Shown piece after piece: positions 36,403 to 44,979 of a stretch of 64,000 nucleotides of DNA. Made by a program: the position numbers and the translations under genes. The DNA comes from Solimonas thermocellulolyticum (GTDB taxonomy: Bacteria > Pseudomonadota > Gammaproteobacteria > Nevskiales > Nevskiaceae). The notes beneath the pieces were generated by a model, which did not search any database, was not told the DNA's origin, and saw nothing but the letters and a program-made list of their open reading frames with translations. The stretch is taken from positions 45,738-109,737 of the forward strand of contig NZ_JBEPIJ010000012.1 in NCBI RefSeq assembly GCF_040327995.1, in the 5' to 3' direction. Positions within the stretch are counted from its first letter, which is position 1, and each line of letters begins with the position of its first letter.

Positions 36403-37533
36403 TCACGCGGCGGCGACGCCGCGGCTGCGCGCCGGCGCGCCGGCGGGGCTGGCCAGAAAGTCGGCGGCGAAAGCGGCGAAGCGGCCCTGCTCGATCGCCT
36501 CGCGGATGCGGCGCATGTGGTTCTGGTAGTAGCGCAGGTTGTGGATGGTGTTCAGGCGCGCGCCGAGAATCTCGTTGCATCGATCCAGATGGTGCAGATA
36601 GGCGCGCGAGTAGTGCGCACAGGTGTAGCAGTCGCAGGCCGGATCGAGCGGACGCGGATCGTCGCGATGCACGGCATTGCGGATCTTGATCACGCCTTCG
36701 CTGGTGAACAGATGTCCGTTGCGCGCGTTGCGCGTCGGCATCACGCAGTCAAACATGTCGATGCCGCGCGCCACCGCCTGCACCAGATCGCGCGGCGTGC
36801 CCACCCCCATCAGGTAGCGCGGATGCTCCGTCGGCAGCTCGGGACCCAGCGCATCGAGTACCCCGAGACGCTCGGCCTCCGGCTCGCCAACCGACAGGCC
36901 GCCGACGGCGTAGCCGTCGAAGCCGATCTCGCGCAGCCGCGCCAGCGACTCGCGGCGCAGGTCGGCGTACATGCCGCCTTGGACGATTCCGAACAGTGCG
37001 CTAGGTCCGGCGCCGTGCGCGGTCTTGCAGCGCGCCGCCCAGCGCGCCGACAGCTCCATCGACTGGCGCGCCTGCTTCTCGGTGGCCGGGTACGGCGTGC
37101 ACTCGTCGAATTGCATGACCACGTCCGAGCCGAGCGCATGCTGGACCTCGATGGCCCGCTCCGGGGTGAGGAAGATGCGGTCGCCATTGACCGGCGAGGC
37201 GAAGGTCACGCCCTGCTCGCTGATCTTGCGCAGGCCGGAGAGGCTCCACACCTGAAAGCCGCCGGAGTCGGTGAGGATCGGCCCATCCCAGTGCATGAAG
37301 CGATGCAGACCGCCGAGCGCGCGCACCGTGTCCGGCCCCGGCCGCAGCATCAGATGAAAGGTGTTGCCGAGCACGATCTCGGCGCCGCTCGCACGCAGCT
37401 CCTCCGGCGTCATCGCCTTGACCGTGCCGTAAGTGCCCACCGGCATGAACGCCGGCGTCTCCACCGTGCCGCGCGCAAACACGAGCCGGCCGCGGCGGGC
37501 GGCTCCGGAGGTGGCGATGAGATCGAACTTCAC
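36403..37533 (-). CDS. tgt: queuine tRNA-ribosyltransferase
   Basis: A 376-residue tRNA-guanine transglycosylase that inserts preQ1 at position 34 of GUN-anticodon tRNAs. The TIM barrel shows MPVGTYGTVKAM, the substrate-binding LTDSGGFQV, GIVQGGMYADLR, and the catalytic region DMFDCVMPTRNARNGHLF. The zinc site is CDCYTC followed by a histidine about 25 residues later. queA, the partner enzyme for queuosine, lies nearby on the same strand but is separated by a DUF2937 gene and a cNMP-binding gene. Confidence 0.97.
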   Translation of the reverse strand: MKFDLIATSGAARRGRLVFARGTVETPAFMPVGTYGTVKAMTPEELRASGAEIVLGNTFHLMLRPGPDTVRALGGLHRFMHWDGPILTDSGGFQVWSLSGLRKISEQGVTFASPVNGDRIFLTPERAIEVQHALGSDVVMQFDECTPYPATEKQARQSMELSARWAARCKTAHGAGPSALFGIVQGGMYADLRRESLARLREIGFDGYAVGGLSVGEPEAERLGVLDALGPELPTEHPRYLMGVGTPRDLVQAVARGIDMFDCVMPTRNARNGHLFTSEGVIKIRNAVHRDDPRPLDPACDCYTCAHYSRAYLHHLDRCNEILGARLNTIHNLRYYQNHMRRIREAIEQGRFAAFAADFLASPAGAPARSRGVAAA

Positions 37534-37652
37534 GTCGGTCGAAACGGGTGGTGGCGCAGGGGCGCGGATTGTCCCACAGCGGCACGGCGCGCCGCCGGCC
37601 GGCGTTCGGCCTGCGCTGTTAGCATCGAAGTCCCCGATACCGGAGGGGTTCC

Positions 37653-38168
37653 ATGAGCATCGTGACCGGACTCGCCGACCGGCTGCTGTTCGCCGCCGGC
37701 CTCGTGCTGTTTCTGCAGATTCCGCAGTTCATCGACCACTACACGCAGCGCTACGCCGGCTATCACCAGGCGCTGGCTGACAGCGTACGGCAATATCAGG
37801 ACAGCGCCGACGCCCACTACGGCGGGGACCTGCCCCTGATGATCCACGAGTTCGAGACCGCCCAAGCACCGGCGATGCGCGACATGGGGGCGAAGATGCA
37901 GCGCGAACGCCGTCTGCTCGACGAGATGACGGCGGGCCTTGCGCGCTTGCGCAGCGGTTCGTTGCCGGCGCAGATCGCGCAACTCGCGCGTGACTACGAC
38001 AGCCCCTTGCTGCGCGCGACCTTCGAGGACTTCGAACCGGGCCTGCCGTTCACCCAGGAAGCCGCGGTCTGCGGCCTGGTCGGCGGCATCCTCGCCAGCG
38101 GCCTGTTCAACCTGCTGATCTGGCCGCTTCGCCGGCTGTTCAGCCACCGGCCGATGGTTCGGGTCTGA
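37653..38168 (+). CDS. DUF2937 family membrane protein
   Basis: A 171-residue protein that I assign to DUF2937 from its pattern: an N-terminal membrane segment (RLLFAAGLVLFLQIPQFIDHY), a helical soluble middle rich in charged residues, and a second membrane segment near the C-terminus (GLVGGILASGLFNLLIWPL). Start ATG at 37653 has GGAGGGG eight bases upstream. It stands alone on the plus strand between tgt and the cNMP gene, with a repeat-rich spacer downstream. Function is unknown. Confidence 0.75.
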   Translation: MSIVTGLADRLLFAAGLVLFLQIPQFIDHYTQRYAGYHQALADSVRQYQDSADAHYGGDLPLMIHEFETAQAPAMRDMGAKMQRERRLLDEMTAGLARLRSGSLPAQIAQLARDYDSPLLRATFEDFEPGLPFTQEAAVCGLVGGILASGLFNLLIWPLRRLFSHRPMVRV

Positions 38169-38240
38169 AGCAGATCCAGACAAGTCGCCACGACGTCCTT
38201 GCAAGGAGCCGAAAGTATGTCCCGAGCGCCGGCGAGGGAC

Positions 38241-38317
38241 GACGAAGCAATCCAGCGACGCTCTACGCAACCGGCGTCACTGGATCGCCACGGCCGCTGC
38301 GCGGCCTCGCGATGACG
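38241..38317. repeat. MITE-like inverted repeat relic
   Basis: GACGAAGCAATCCAG at 38241-38255 faces an inverted partner that begins CTGGATCGCC at 38280 and ends CTCGCGATGACGG at 38317. The pair resembles the GTCATTGCGAG ... GAAGCAATCCAG type repeat dispersed in many proteobacterial genomes. It fills most of the spacer between the DUF2937 gene and the cNMP gene, where their ends converge. Confidence 0.5.
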
Positions 38318-38336
38318 GATTTGTTCTGAGCTCCCC

Positions 38337-38792
38337 TCAGCGCTTGCGGTTGCGCGCAAAGTTCAGGTCCGAGCTCGTCGCGCGCAAGCGACCACCTAGG
38401 TACATCGCCAGCGCGCGGTAGAACTTGGCCGCAATCGCCGGCTGCGTGTCGAGCAGTTCGCGCAGCTTGGCGTAAGGGACCACGACCAGCTCGCTGTCTT
38501 CGAGGGTACGCGCCGTCGCCGAGCGCGGCTCGGCATCGAGCAGCGACATCTCGCCGAAATGCGCACCGCTGCCCAGCATCGCCAGCATCACGGTGTTGTT
38601 GTCGCCGGACTGCGCGATCTGCACCGAGCCGTGCTTGATGATCAGCAGGCTGTCGGCGTCCTGCCCTTCTTTGAACAGCACGACGTTGCCGGCATGCGTT
38701 TGCGGCAGCGCAATCTCCTCGATCTGGCCGAGTTCGGCATCCGAGAAGTCGCTGAACAGGTAGACGTTGCGCAACAGCGAGCGGCGTTCCAT
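38337..38792 (-). CDS. cyclic nucleotide-binding domain protein
   Basis: A 151-residue single cNMP-binding (CAP_ED) domain with no DNA-binding part. The beta-roll shows YLFSDFSDAELGQIEEI, VVLFKEGQDADSLLIIKHG and the phosphate-binding cassette HFGEMSLLDAEPRSATART. It ends in an alpha-helix and a basic tail (FARNRKR). ATG at 38792 is preferred because AGGGGGT stands just upstream. The ligand could be cAMP, cGMP or c-di-GMP; sequence alone does not decide. It lies between the DUF2937 gene and queA. Confidence 0.85.
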   Translation of the reverse strand: MERRSLLRNVYLFSDFSDAELGQIEEIALPQTHAGNVVLFKEGQDADSLLIIKHGSVQIAQSGDNNTVMLAMLGSGAHFGEMSLLDAEPRSATARTLEDSELVVVPYAKLRELLDTQPAIAAKFYRALAMYLGGRLRATSSDLNFARNRKR

Positions 38793-38888
38793 CCGATACC
38801 CCCTGGTTCCGAGAAAAGCGCCGGACCCGACCGGCGGCTTGTGGCCGGCAGCATATCGCAGCGCCGTCGCCGCCAGCATGGACGCCGG

Positions 38889-39926
38889 TCACACGTGGGC
38901 GTCGCGGTCGATCAGCATCGCATCGCCGTAGCTGAAGAAGCGGTAACGCTGCGCGACCGCGTGCCGGTACGCGGCCATGATCCGTTCAAAACCGCCGAAG
39001 GCACAGACCAGCATCATCAAGGTCGACTGCGGCAGGTGAAAGTTGGTCAGCAACCGGTCGACGACACGAAAGCGGAACCCCGGCGTGATGAACAGCCGCG
39101 TCTCGTCGCTGCACGGTTCGACGCGCCCGATGGTGTCCTGCGCCAGCGCCGCCGATTCGAGCGCCCGCACCACCGTGGTACCGACCGCGACGACGCGACC
39201 GCCGCGGGCGCGCGCCGCGTCGATCGCCGCGCACAACGCGCCGTCGATGCGGTAACGCTCGGCGTGCATGCGGTGTTCGGCCAGATCCTCGACGCGCACC
39301 GGCTGGAAGGTGCCGGCGCCGACGTGCAGCGTCAGCGTCGCGCGCTCGATCCCGGCCGCGTCCAGCGCCGCCAGCAGCGCCTCGTCGAAGTGCAGCCCGG
39401 CGGTCGGCGCCGCCACCGCACCCGGCTCGCGCGCGAACACGGTCTGGTAGCGCTCGGCGTCCTTTGCGTCGGGCGCGTGCGTGATGTACGGCGGCAGCGG
39501 CAGCTGGCCGGCGCGTTCGAGAAAGGCCATGACGCCGTCATCGCCGCCATAGCGCAGCTCGAACAGGTCGTCGTCACGGCCGAGCACTTCGAGCCGGTCG
39601 GCGCCGACCAGAATCACGCCACCGGCGCGCGGCTTCTTGCTGACGCCGAGCTGGGCGAGGAAACGATGCGCGTCGAGCACGCGCTCGACCAGAATCTCGA
39701 CGCGCCCACCGGTGGGCTTGACGCCGAACAGCCGCGCCGGAATCACCCGCGTGTCGTTGAACACGATGAGATCACCGCGCGCGAGCAGACCCGGCAGCTC
39801 GCGCATCTGCCGGTCGGCGACGCCAGCCGCCGTCACTTGCAGCAGCCGGCTCGCCGAGCGCTGCGCCGCCGGCTCTTGGGCGATCAGCTCCGGCGGCAGT
39901 TCGTAGTCGAAATCGGATCGGCGCAT
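38889..39926 (-). CDS. queA: S-adenosylmethionine:tRNA ribosyltransferase-isomerase
   Basis: A 345-residue QueA, which transfers the ribosyl part of SAM to preQ1-tRNA to make epoxyqueuosine. It starts MRRSDFDYELPPELIAQEP and has the conserved RLLQVT, FNDTRVIPARLFG, GAGTFQPVRVEDLAEHRMHAE (key residues G-G-T-F-P-V) and FHLPQSTLMMLVCAF segments. It starts at ATG 39926, with a TATAGT box 29 bases upstream as the only promoter hint. It works with tgt, 1.4 kb away. Confidence 0.96.
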   Translation of the reverse strand: MRRSDFDYELPPELIAQEPAAQRSASRLLQVTAAGVADRQMRELPGLLARGDLIVFNDTRVIPARLFGVKPTGGRVEILVERVLDAHRFLAQLGVSKKPRAGGVILVGADRLEVLGRDDDLFELRYGGDDGVMAFLERAGQLPLPPYITHAPDAKDAERYQTVFAREPGAVAAPTAGLHFDEALLAALDAAGIERATLTLHVGAGTFQPVRVEDLAEHRMHAERYRIDGALCAAIDAARARGGRVVAVGTTVVRALESAALAQDTIGRVEPCSDETRLFITPGFRFRVVDRLLTNFHLPQSTLMMLVCAFGGFERIMAAYRHAVAQRYRFFSYGDAMLIDRDAHV

Positions 39927-40052
39927 CGGCGGGGCGGCGGTTCCAAGGGCGCGCACTATACCCGCGCGGCGCGCATCGATTCACGCATCTGCAACGGCAC
40001 GGTCATGCGCCGCCGCTAGCCTCTCGGCGCCGAGACTCTCTGCTGGCCCCTC

Positions 40053-41360
40053 GTGAACACAGCCCCCGTGGACGACATCGAACGCCTGCGGCTCGACGTC
40101 GAGCCACTGTCGCCGACGACGACCATCGACGCCGCGGCCGAGCTGTTCCTGGCACCGCAGTACGCGCGCATGCTGTGCCTGCCGGTGGTCGCGGACGGAA
40201 AAGTGCTCGGCACGGTGAGCCGCCACGCGCTCAACGGCATCTTTCTGCGCCGCTTCGGCCGCGAGCTCTACGGCGCCAAGCCGGTCGCGACGCTGATGAA
40301 CCGCGATCCGCTGGTGATCGAGCAAAGCGCTTCGCTCGATGCAGCGACCGCCTACGTCAGTGCACACCTCGGTTCGCCGATCACCGAGGATTTCGTCGTG
40401 CTGCATGATGGCCGCTACGCCGGCATGGGCATCGTGCTCGACCTGCTATCGGCGCTCCGCGGCCGGCTCGAAGCCAAGGCGCACGAGCTCGAAGCCGCCT
40501 ACCGCGACCTCAAGGCCTCGCAGGCGCAGCTCGTACAGTCGGAGAAGATGGCGTCGCTCGGTCAGATGGTCGCCGGCGTCGCCCACGAGATCAACACGCC
40601 GCTGGGCTACGTGCGCAACAACGTCGAGATGACCGAGGGCGTGTTCGCCCTCGTCGCCGATGCACTCAAGGTTCACGACCAACTCGTGCATCTGATGGTC
40701 GATGAGGGCGCCGACGAACAAAGGCTCGCTGCCGCTCTCGCTGCCTGCCGCGCGTCGATCGACGCGCTGGGCGACATGGCGGTGATCGACGATACCCGCG
40801 CGCTGTTCGCCGACACCCTGCACGGCGTCGACACGATCCGCGACCTGGTCGTCAACCTGCGCAACTTCTCGCGCCTGGACCAGGCGCGCGTCGCCGAGGT
40901 CTCGCTCAACGACTGCCTCGACCAGACGCTGACCATCGCCCACAACGTGCTCAAGAACAAGGTGCGCGTGATCAAGCGCTACGGCGAGATTCCGAGAATC
41001 CGCTGCTCGCCGTCGCAGATCAACCAGGTGCTGTTGAACCTGATGACCAACGCCGCGCAGGCGATCGAACACGCCGACGGCAAGCTGCTGCTCAAGACCG
41101 AGGCCGACGCGCAGTGGGTGCGCGTGCACGTGCAGGACAACGGCAAGGGCATCGCGCCCGAGCATCTGCAGAAGATCTTCGATCCGTTCTTCACCACCAA
41201 GCCGATCGGCCAAGGCACCGGGCTGGGTCTGTCGATCGCGTTCCAGATCGTTCGGGCCCACGGCGGCGAGATGCACGTCTCGTCCGAACCCGGCCGCGGC
41301 ACGCGGTTCGTGGTCAGCCTACCGATCAAGAGTGCCGAGGCGGCGGCGCTGGCGGCGTGA
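40053..41360 (+). CDS. CBS-domain sensor histidine kinase
   Basis: A 435-residue cytoplasmic histidine kinase starting at GTG 40053. Residues about 20-135 form a CBS-like pair (CLPVVADGKVLGTVSRH, FVVLHDGRYAGMGIV). A coiled-coil (RLEAKAHELEAAYRDLKAS) leads to the phosphoacceptor H178 in MASLGQMVAGVAHEINTPL, then the HATPase domain: N-box NLMTNAAQAIEHA, G1 DNGKGIAPEHL, F-box IFDPFFTTKP and G2 GTGLGLSIAFQI. The CBS pair suggests an adenylate or metabolite signal (inference). It is followed 13 bases later by the response regulator. Confidence 0.92.
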   Translation: MNTAPVDDIERLRLDVEPLSPTTTIDAAAELFLAPQYARMLCLPVVADGKVLGTVSRHALNGIFLRRFGRELYGAKPVATLMNRDPLVIEQSASLDAATAYVSAHLGSPITEDFVVLHDGRYAGMGIVLDLLSALRGRLEAKAHELEAAYRDLKASQAQLVQSEKMASLGQMVAGVAHEINTPLGYVRNNVEMTEGVFALVADALKVHDQLVHLMVDEGADEQRLAAALAACRASIDALGDMAVIDDTRALFADTLHGVDTIRDLVVNLRNFSRLDQARVAEVSLNDCLDQTLTIAHNVLKNKVRVIKRYGEIPRIRCSPSQINQVLLNLMTNAAQAIEHADGKLLLKTEADAQWVRVHVQDNGKGIAPEHLQKIFDPFFTTKPIGQGTGLGLSIAFQIVRAHGGEMHVSSEPGRGTRFVVSLPIKSAEAAALAA

Positions 41361-41373
41361 CGGGACGCCCAAC

Positions 41374-42330
41374 ATGACCGACAAGCCGACATTGCTGCTG
41401 ATCGACGACGAGGAACGCATCCTGCGCTCGCTGGCGATGCTGTTCCGCGGCAGTTACCGCGTGCACGCGACGATCGACCCGCACGAGGCGCTGGCAACGG
41501 TCGAGCGCGAGCGCGTGCACGTCGTCGTCAGCGACCAGCGCATGCCAAAGATGCGCGGCGCCGAACTGCTGCGCGAGGTGCGTGCGCGCTCGCCCAAGAG
41601 CATGCGCATCCTGCTGACCGGCTACTCGGAGCTCGATGCGGTGGTCGCCTCGGTCAACGAGGGCGAGATCTTCCGCTTCGTGCACAAGCCCTGGGATGCG
41701 CAGGAACTGCGCGACACGGTCAAGCAGGCCGCGGACATTTCCGCGGCGCTGTTCGGCGCCGGCGCCCATGCGCCGCCGGCGCCGCTGCTCAGCGAAACCG
41801 GAGGCGGCGTCGCCGTGCCGTCGTCAGCGGCCGACGCCGAGGGCGTGCTGGTGATCGACGACGACGAGCACGTGTTCACCACCGTGCGCGACATCGTCGA
41901 CCCCTCGCAGCCGGTGTACTGGGCGCGCAGCCTCGACCAGGCGCTGGAGACGCTGGCCGCGCGGCAGATCGGCGTCGTCATCTCCGAGCTCGCGGTGGCC
42001 GGCGAGAGCACCACCACGCTGCTCAAGCTGCTCAAGGCCCGGCACGCCCAAATCGTCACCCTCGTGCTGACGCCGTTCCAGGACGTGGCGGTGTTCATCG
42101 GCCTGATCAACCAGGGGCAGGTCTATCGTCTGCTGCCCAAGCCGGTCCGTCGCGGCGCCTTGTCGATGAGCATCGCCAGCGCGCTGCGCCACCATCGCGC
42201 GCTGCGTGCCGCGCCCAGCCTGCGAAAGGCGCACACGGTCGAACCCCTGCGCGCGCCCGAAGAGCTGTCGGTGGCCGGCCGCATCATGGGTTTGCTGTCG
42301 CGTATCCGCACCCGCGCCAGCGCCGGCTGA
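41374..42330 (+). CDS. double-receiver response regulator, second domain non-canonical
   Basis: A 318-residue protein with two receiver domains and no DNA-binding or enzymatic output. The first (residues 4-120) is canonical with D11-D12, phosphoacceptor D54 (VVVSDQRMPKM), T82 and K105. The second (residues about 156-275) keeps the acidic pocket (VIDDDEH), T233 and K256, but carries E205 (VVISELAV) at the phosphoacceptor position. Glu there often mimics phosphorylation. A basic tail of about 40 residues ends the protein. It is the presumed partner of the CBS kinase 13 bases upstream. Confidence 0.9.
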   Translation: MTDKPTLLLIDDEERILRSLAMLFRGSYRVHATIDPHEALATVERERVHVVVSDQRMPKMRGAELLREVRARSPKSMRILLTGYSELDAVVASVNEGEIFRFVHKPWDAQELRDTVKQAADISAALFGAGAHAPPAPLLSETGGGVAVPSSAADAEGVLVIDDDEHVFTTVRDIVDPSQPVYWARSLDQALETLAARQIGVVISELAVAGESTTTLLKLLKARHAQIVTLVLTPFQDVAVFIGLINQGQVYRLLPKPVRRGALSMSIASALRHHRALRAAPSLRKAHTVEPLRAPEELSVAGRIMGLLSRIRTRASAG

Positions 42331-42391
42331 CCGGATCGGGACCGGCCCGATTGGCTATCATCGGCGGTCCTGAAAAATCGGGGAAAGCGGG

Positions 42392-43117
42392 ATGCGCATC
42401 GGCTTGGTCGTACTGCTCGGCTTGCTCGGCCTGCTCGCGCCACCGGCGCAGGCCGAGGACGGCGCGCTGCGCGACTGCAAGATCTTCGATGGCCGCCGAT
42501 GGCAGGGGTTGGGTGCGCTGACGCGCGCCGAGTGCCTCGAAGGCATCGAGCAAGGGGTCGGCGAGTACGACGCCCAGGGCTTCAAGTTCGGCTTGTGGGG
42601 CGCAACCCTGCTGTCGGCCGACCGTACCCATTTCTACCGCTCGGACGACGGCGGCAAGAACTGGGTGGCGCTGGGCCTCAAGGCTGAACTGAGCACGCGC
42701 GCGGCGCAGGCCGAATCCGCCACCCCCGAGGCTGCCGACACGGCAGTCGCAGCGGCGAACGCGCGTGCGGACACTTCGCCTTCGCCAGCAGCGAGCGAAC
42801 CGTTGCGGCCGCAAGCGGCAAGCATCGACGCTCTGGACCCGCCAGCGAGCGGGCCTGCGGCCGCCGCGACGGCGCCGGCCGACGTCCTGGATCGCCGCAG
42901 TTGCAGCCTCGACCAAGGCAGCACCTGGGCTACGGTCGGCATCCTTACCCTGCACGAATGCGCCCAGGCCCTGGACCGCTCGCCCGACCGCTACGACGAA
43001 CTCGGCTACAAGTACGGTTACTGGAACGGCGTGTTTCTTGCCGCCAACGCCCGCGAAATCCTGAGCTCGACCGACTCGCGGAGCTGGCAGACGCTGCTGC
43101 CGCGCTCGGAACGCTGA
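42392..43117 (+). CDS. secreted protein with duplicated Cys/Trp domain, unknown function
   Basis: A 241-residue exported protein of unknown function. A signal peptide (MRIGLVVLLGLLGLLAPPAQA) ends near residue 21. Two homologous copies of a roughly 65-residue module follow: residues 28-95 and 173-240. Each has a Cys start, WQGLG/WATVG, a second Cys in an ALTRAECLE/LTLHECAQ segment, GFKFGLW/GYKYGYW, and a final SDDGKNW/STDSRSW. An Ala/Pro-rich linker separates them. The pair of Cys per module could form disulfides. No family name is given because I do not recognise it. Confidence 0.75.
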   Translation: MRIGLVVLLGLLGLLAPPAQAEDGALRDCKIFDGRRWQGLGALTRAECLEGIEQGVGEYDAQGFKFGLWGATLLSADRTHFYRSDDGGKNWVALGLKAELSTRAAQAESATPEAADTAVAAANARADTSPSPAASEPLRPQAASIDALDPPASGPAAAATAPADVLDRRSCSLDQGSTWATVGILTLHECAQALDRSPDRYDELGYKYGYWNGVFLAANAREILSSTDSRSWQTLLPRSER

Positions 43118-43133
43118 GCGCCGCAGCCGGCGC

Positions 43134-44858
43134 TCAAGCTTCCTGCGGCTGGAACAGCCGCATGAACTGCGCAAAGCCGAGCCTGCTGCCCTTGGTGACC
43201 TCGAAATCGCGCACCAGGCTCACCGCCGGATGGCGCAGTCGCGCGAGCATCTCCTTGAACGCCTGCGCCGAGACGCGCACGACGATGTCGGCGTCCTCGC
43301 GCAGCTCGGGCACGACCTCGCTGGCACCGCGGCGCACGATGTAGGTGTAGCGCTCCTCAACGTCGGTGAACTCGAAGCCGACCGCCATCGTCGTATCGAC
43401 CGCCGCTTCGGCATCCAGATTGACCGCCATGCCATCGAAGAAGCGCGCCAGCGGCATCTGCGCGAGCATCGCGGGCGTGGGCGTGAGGATACGGTCGGGC
43501 AGTTCGAACTCGCCGGAGAGCTCACGCGCCGCCATCAAATACCAGTTGCGCGCGTTCGGATTGGCCTCGCGCTCGCCGAGTGCACGCAGCGCCTTGATCC
43601 GCGCCTTGCGCACGCCGGCGTGGTCGGGCTGCAGGCGCAGCACATGGTCGGAGAGTTGCAGCGCCCACTGCTGATCGCCGGCGGCCTGCGCCTCGATCAC
43701 CCGCTCGGCCAGAGCGTCGAGCCCGCCGGCGAGCCGCGCCATGCGTTCGGCCTCGTCGCGGGGCGCCAAAGGCTGCAGCGTCGACGGATTGCCGTCGTAC
43801 CAGCCGAGGTTGCCGGCAAAGACACCGCGCGCCGACCACGTCGGCTTGCCGTAGAACTCCTGCAGGTACGGCGCCGACGCGAGGTGCGGCGGCAGCTTGA
43901 TGCGCGCCGCGATCTCATCGGGCGTGAGTCCCTGGTTGATGTAGCGCAGCGTCTGGTCGTAGACGTAACGGATGCCATCGCGATAGCTCGTCAGCACCTC
44001 GTCGATGCGCTGCGCGCCGACGATCGGCTGGGTGTGGCTCGGCACCAGGATCTCGGCCTTGAGCGCGCGCATGGCGTCGATCGAATCCGCCCACCGGCGC
44101 GGATCGCGGTAGGACGTGCCACGGATCGTGTAGAGATTCGGAAAGGCCTTGTAGACGTTGTCGCCCGGCAGCAGGATGCGACGATCCGGCAGCCAGACGA
44201 AGATCTGATCGTCCGTCTCGCCGGGGGCATGCACCAACTCGAAGCGAATGCCGGCCACCGTGGCTTCGAGACGATCGTCGAACGGGTGTGTCGGCCGCAG
44301 CACGCTGATCGTACTGCCCTCGCGCACGTCGACGAACGGCCCCAGGCCGACGTTGATGCGCTCGTCCTCCGGCAGCAGCGAGCCGTACATGCGCATCGAG
44401 CGCCTGGTGATCGCGGTCTGCAGCTCGATCGACGTCTTCTCCATGTTGCGGATGACGTCGCGGTGCGCGTAGACCGCAATTGCGTCGTTGCCTTCGGCGA
44501 ACACGCGCGCACCGCCGATGTGGTCCGGATGCGAGTGCGTGTAGATCAGCGCCTTGACCGGCTTGTCGGTGAGCTTGCGGAACTCGGCGAACACCGCCTG
44601 CGCGCTCTCGGCGGTCTCCATGGTGTCGACGATGATCACGCCGTCGTCACCTTCGAGCAGGATCGTGTTGGCGATGCCAAAGCCGATCGCCACGAAGACG
44701 CCGTCGGCGACCTTGGTGACACCGCGCTCGAACTCGGCGTTGTGCGCGCGCAGCGCCTCGGGCGCGGCGACCGTCGCCGCCGCGGGCGGCGCATCGTTCG
44801 TGCAGGCGCCCAGCACGGCAAGCAGCGGGATGGTCGCGGTGCGTGCAAGGCTGGTCAT
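43134..44858 (-). CDS. alkyl sulfatase-like metallo-beta-lactamase lipoprotein
   Basis: A 574-residue SdsA/YjcS-type alkyl sulfatase. MTSLARTATIPLLAVLGAC is a lipoprotein signal with the lipobox LGAC at residues about 16-19. The metallo-beta-lactamase core carries IYTHSHPDHIGGARVF, the acidic ligand region DDRLEATV and LVHAPGETDDQ. The C-terminal third is a dimerisation and SCP2-like domain. The purine-rich GGGGGAGA at the expected distance supports ATG 44858. Activity on alkyl sulfates such as SDS is a family prediction, and lipoprotein anchoring is unusual for secreted SDS hydrolases. Confidence 0.85.
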   Translation of the reverse strand: MTSLARTATIPLLAVLGACTNDAPPAAATVAAPEALRAHNAEFERGVTKVADGVFVAIGFGIANTILLEGDDGVIIVDTMETAESAQAVFAEFRKLTDKPVKALIYTHSHPDHIGGARVFAEGNDAIAVYAHRDVIRNMEKTSIELQTAITRRSMRMYGSLLPEDERINVGLGPFVDVREGSTISVLRPTHPFDDRLEATVAGIRFELVHAPGETDDQIFVWLPDRRILLPGDNVYKAFPNLYTIRGTSYRDPRRWADSIDAMRALKAEILVPSHTQPIVGAQRIDEVLTSYRDGIRYVYDQTLRYINQGLTPDEIAARIKLPPHLASAPYLQEFYGKPTWSARGVFAGNLGWYDGNPSTLQPLAPRDEAERMARLAGGLDALAERVIEAQAAGDQQWALQLSDHVLRLQPDHAGVRKARIKALRALGEREANPNARNWYLMAARELSGEFELPDRILTPTPAMLAQMPLARFFDGMAVNLDAEAAVDTTMAVGFEFTDVEERYTYIVRRGASEVVPELREDADIVVRVSAQAFKEMLARLRHPAVSLVRDFEVTKGSRLGFAQFMRLFQPQEA

Positions 44859-44979
44859 GCGTATCTCCCCCGGGTTGCTCCGCGCGGCGCGTGGTCGCGC
44901 GATCTTGTCCGATCCGGCGCCGGCGTTCACCGGCGCAGGCTCCGGTGCTGCGCCGGGCTCGCAAGCGCCGACTCGCGGA

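Noticed and set aside
39955..39983. Sigma-70 promoter for queA based on TATAGT at 39955-39960
   Set aside because: The -10 hexamer is good but no acceptable -35 lies at 16-18 bases; kept only as a remark in queA.
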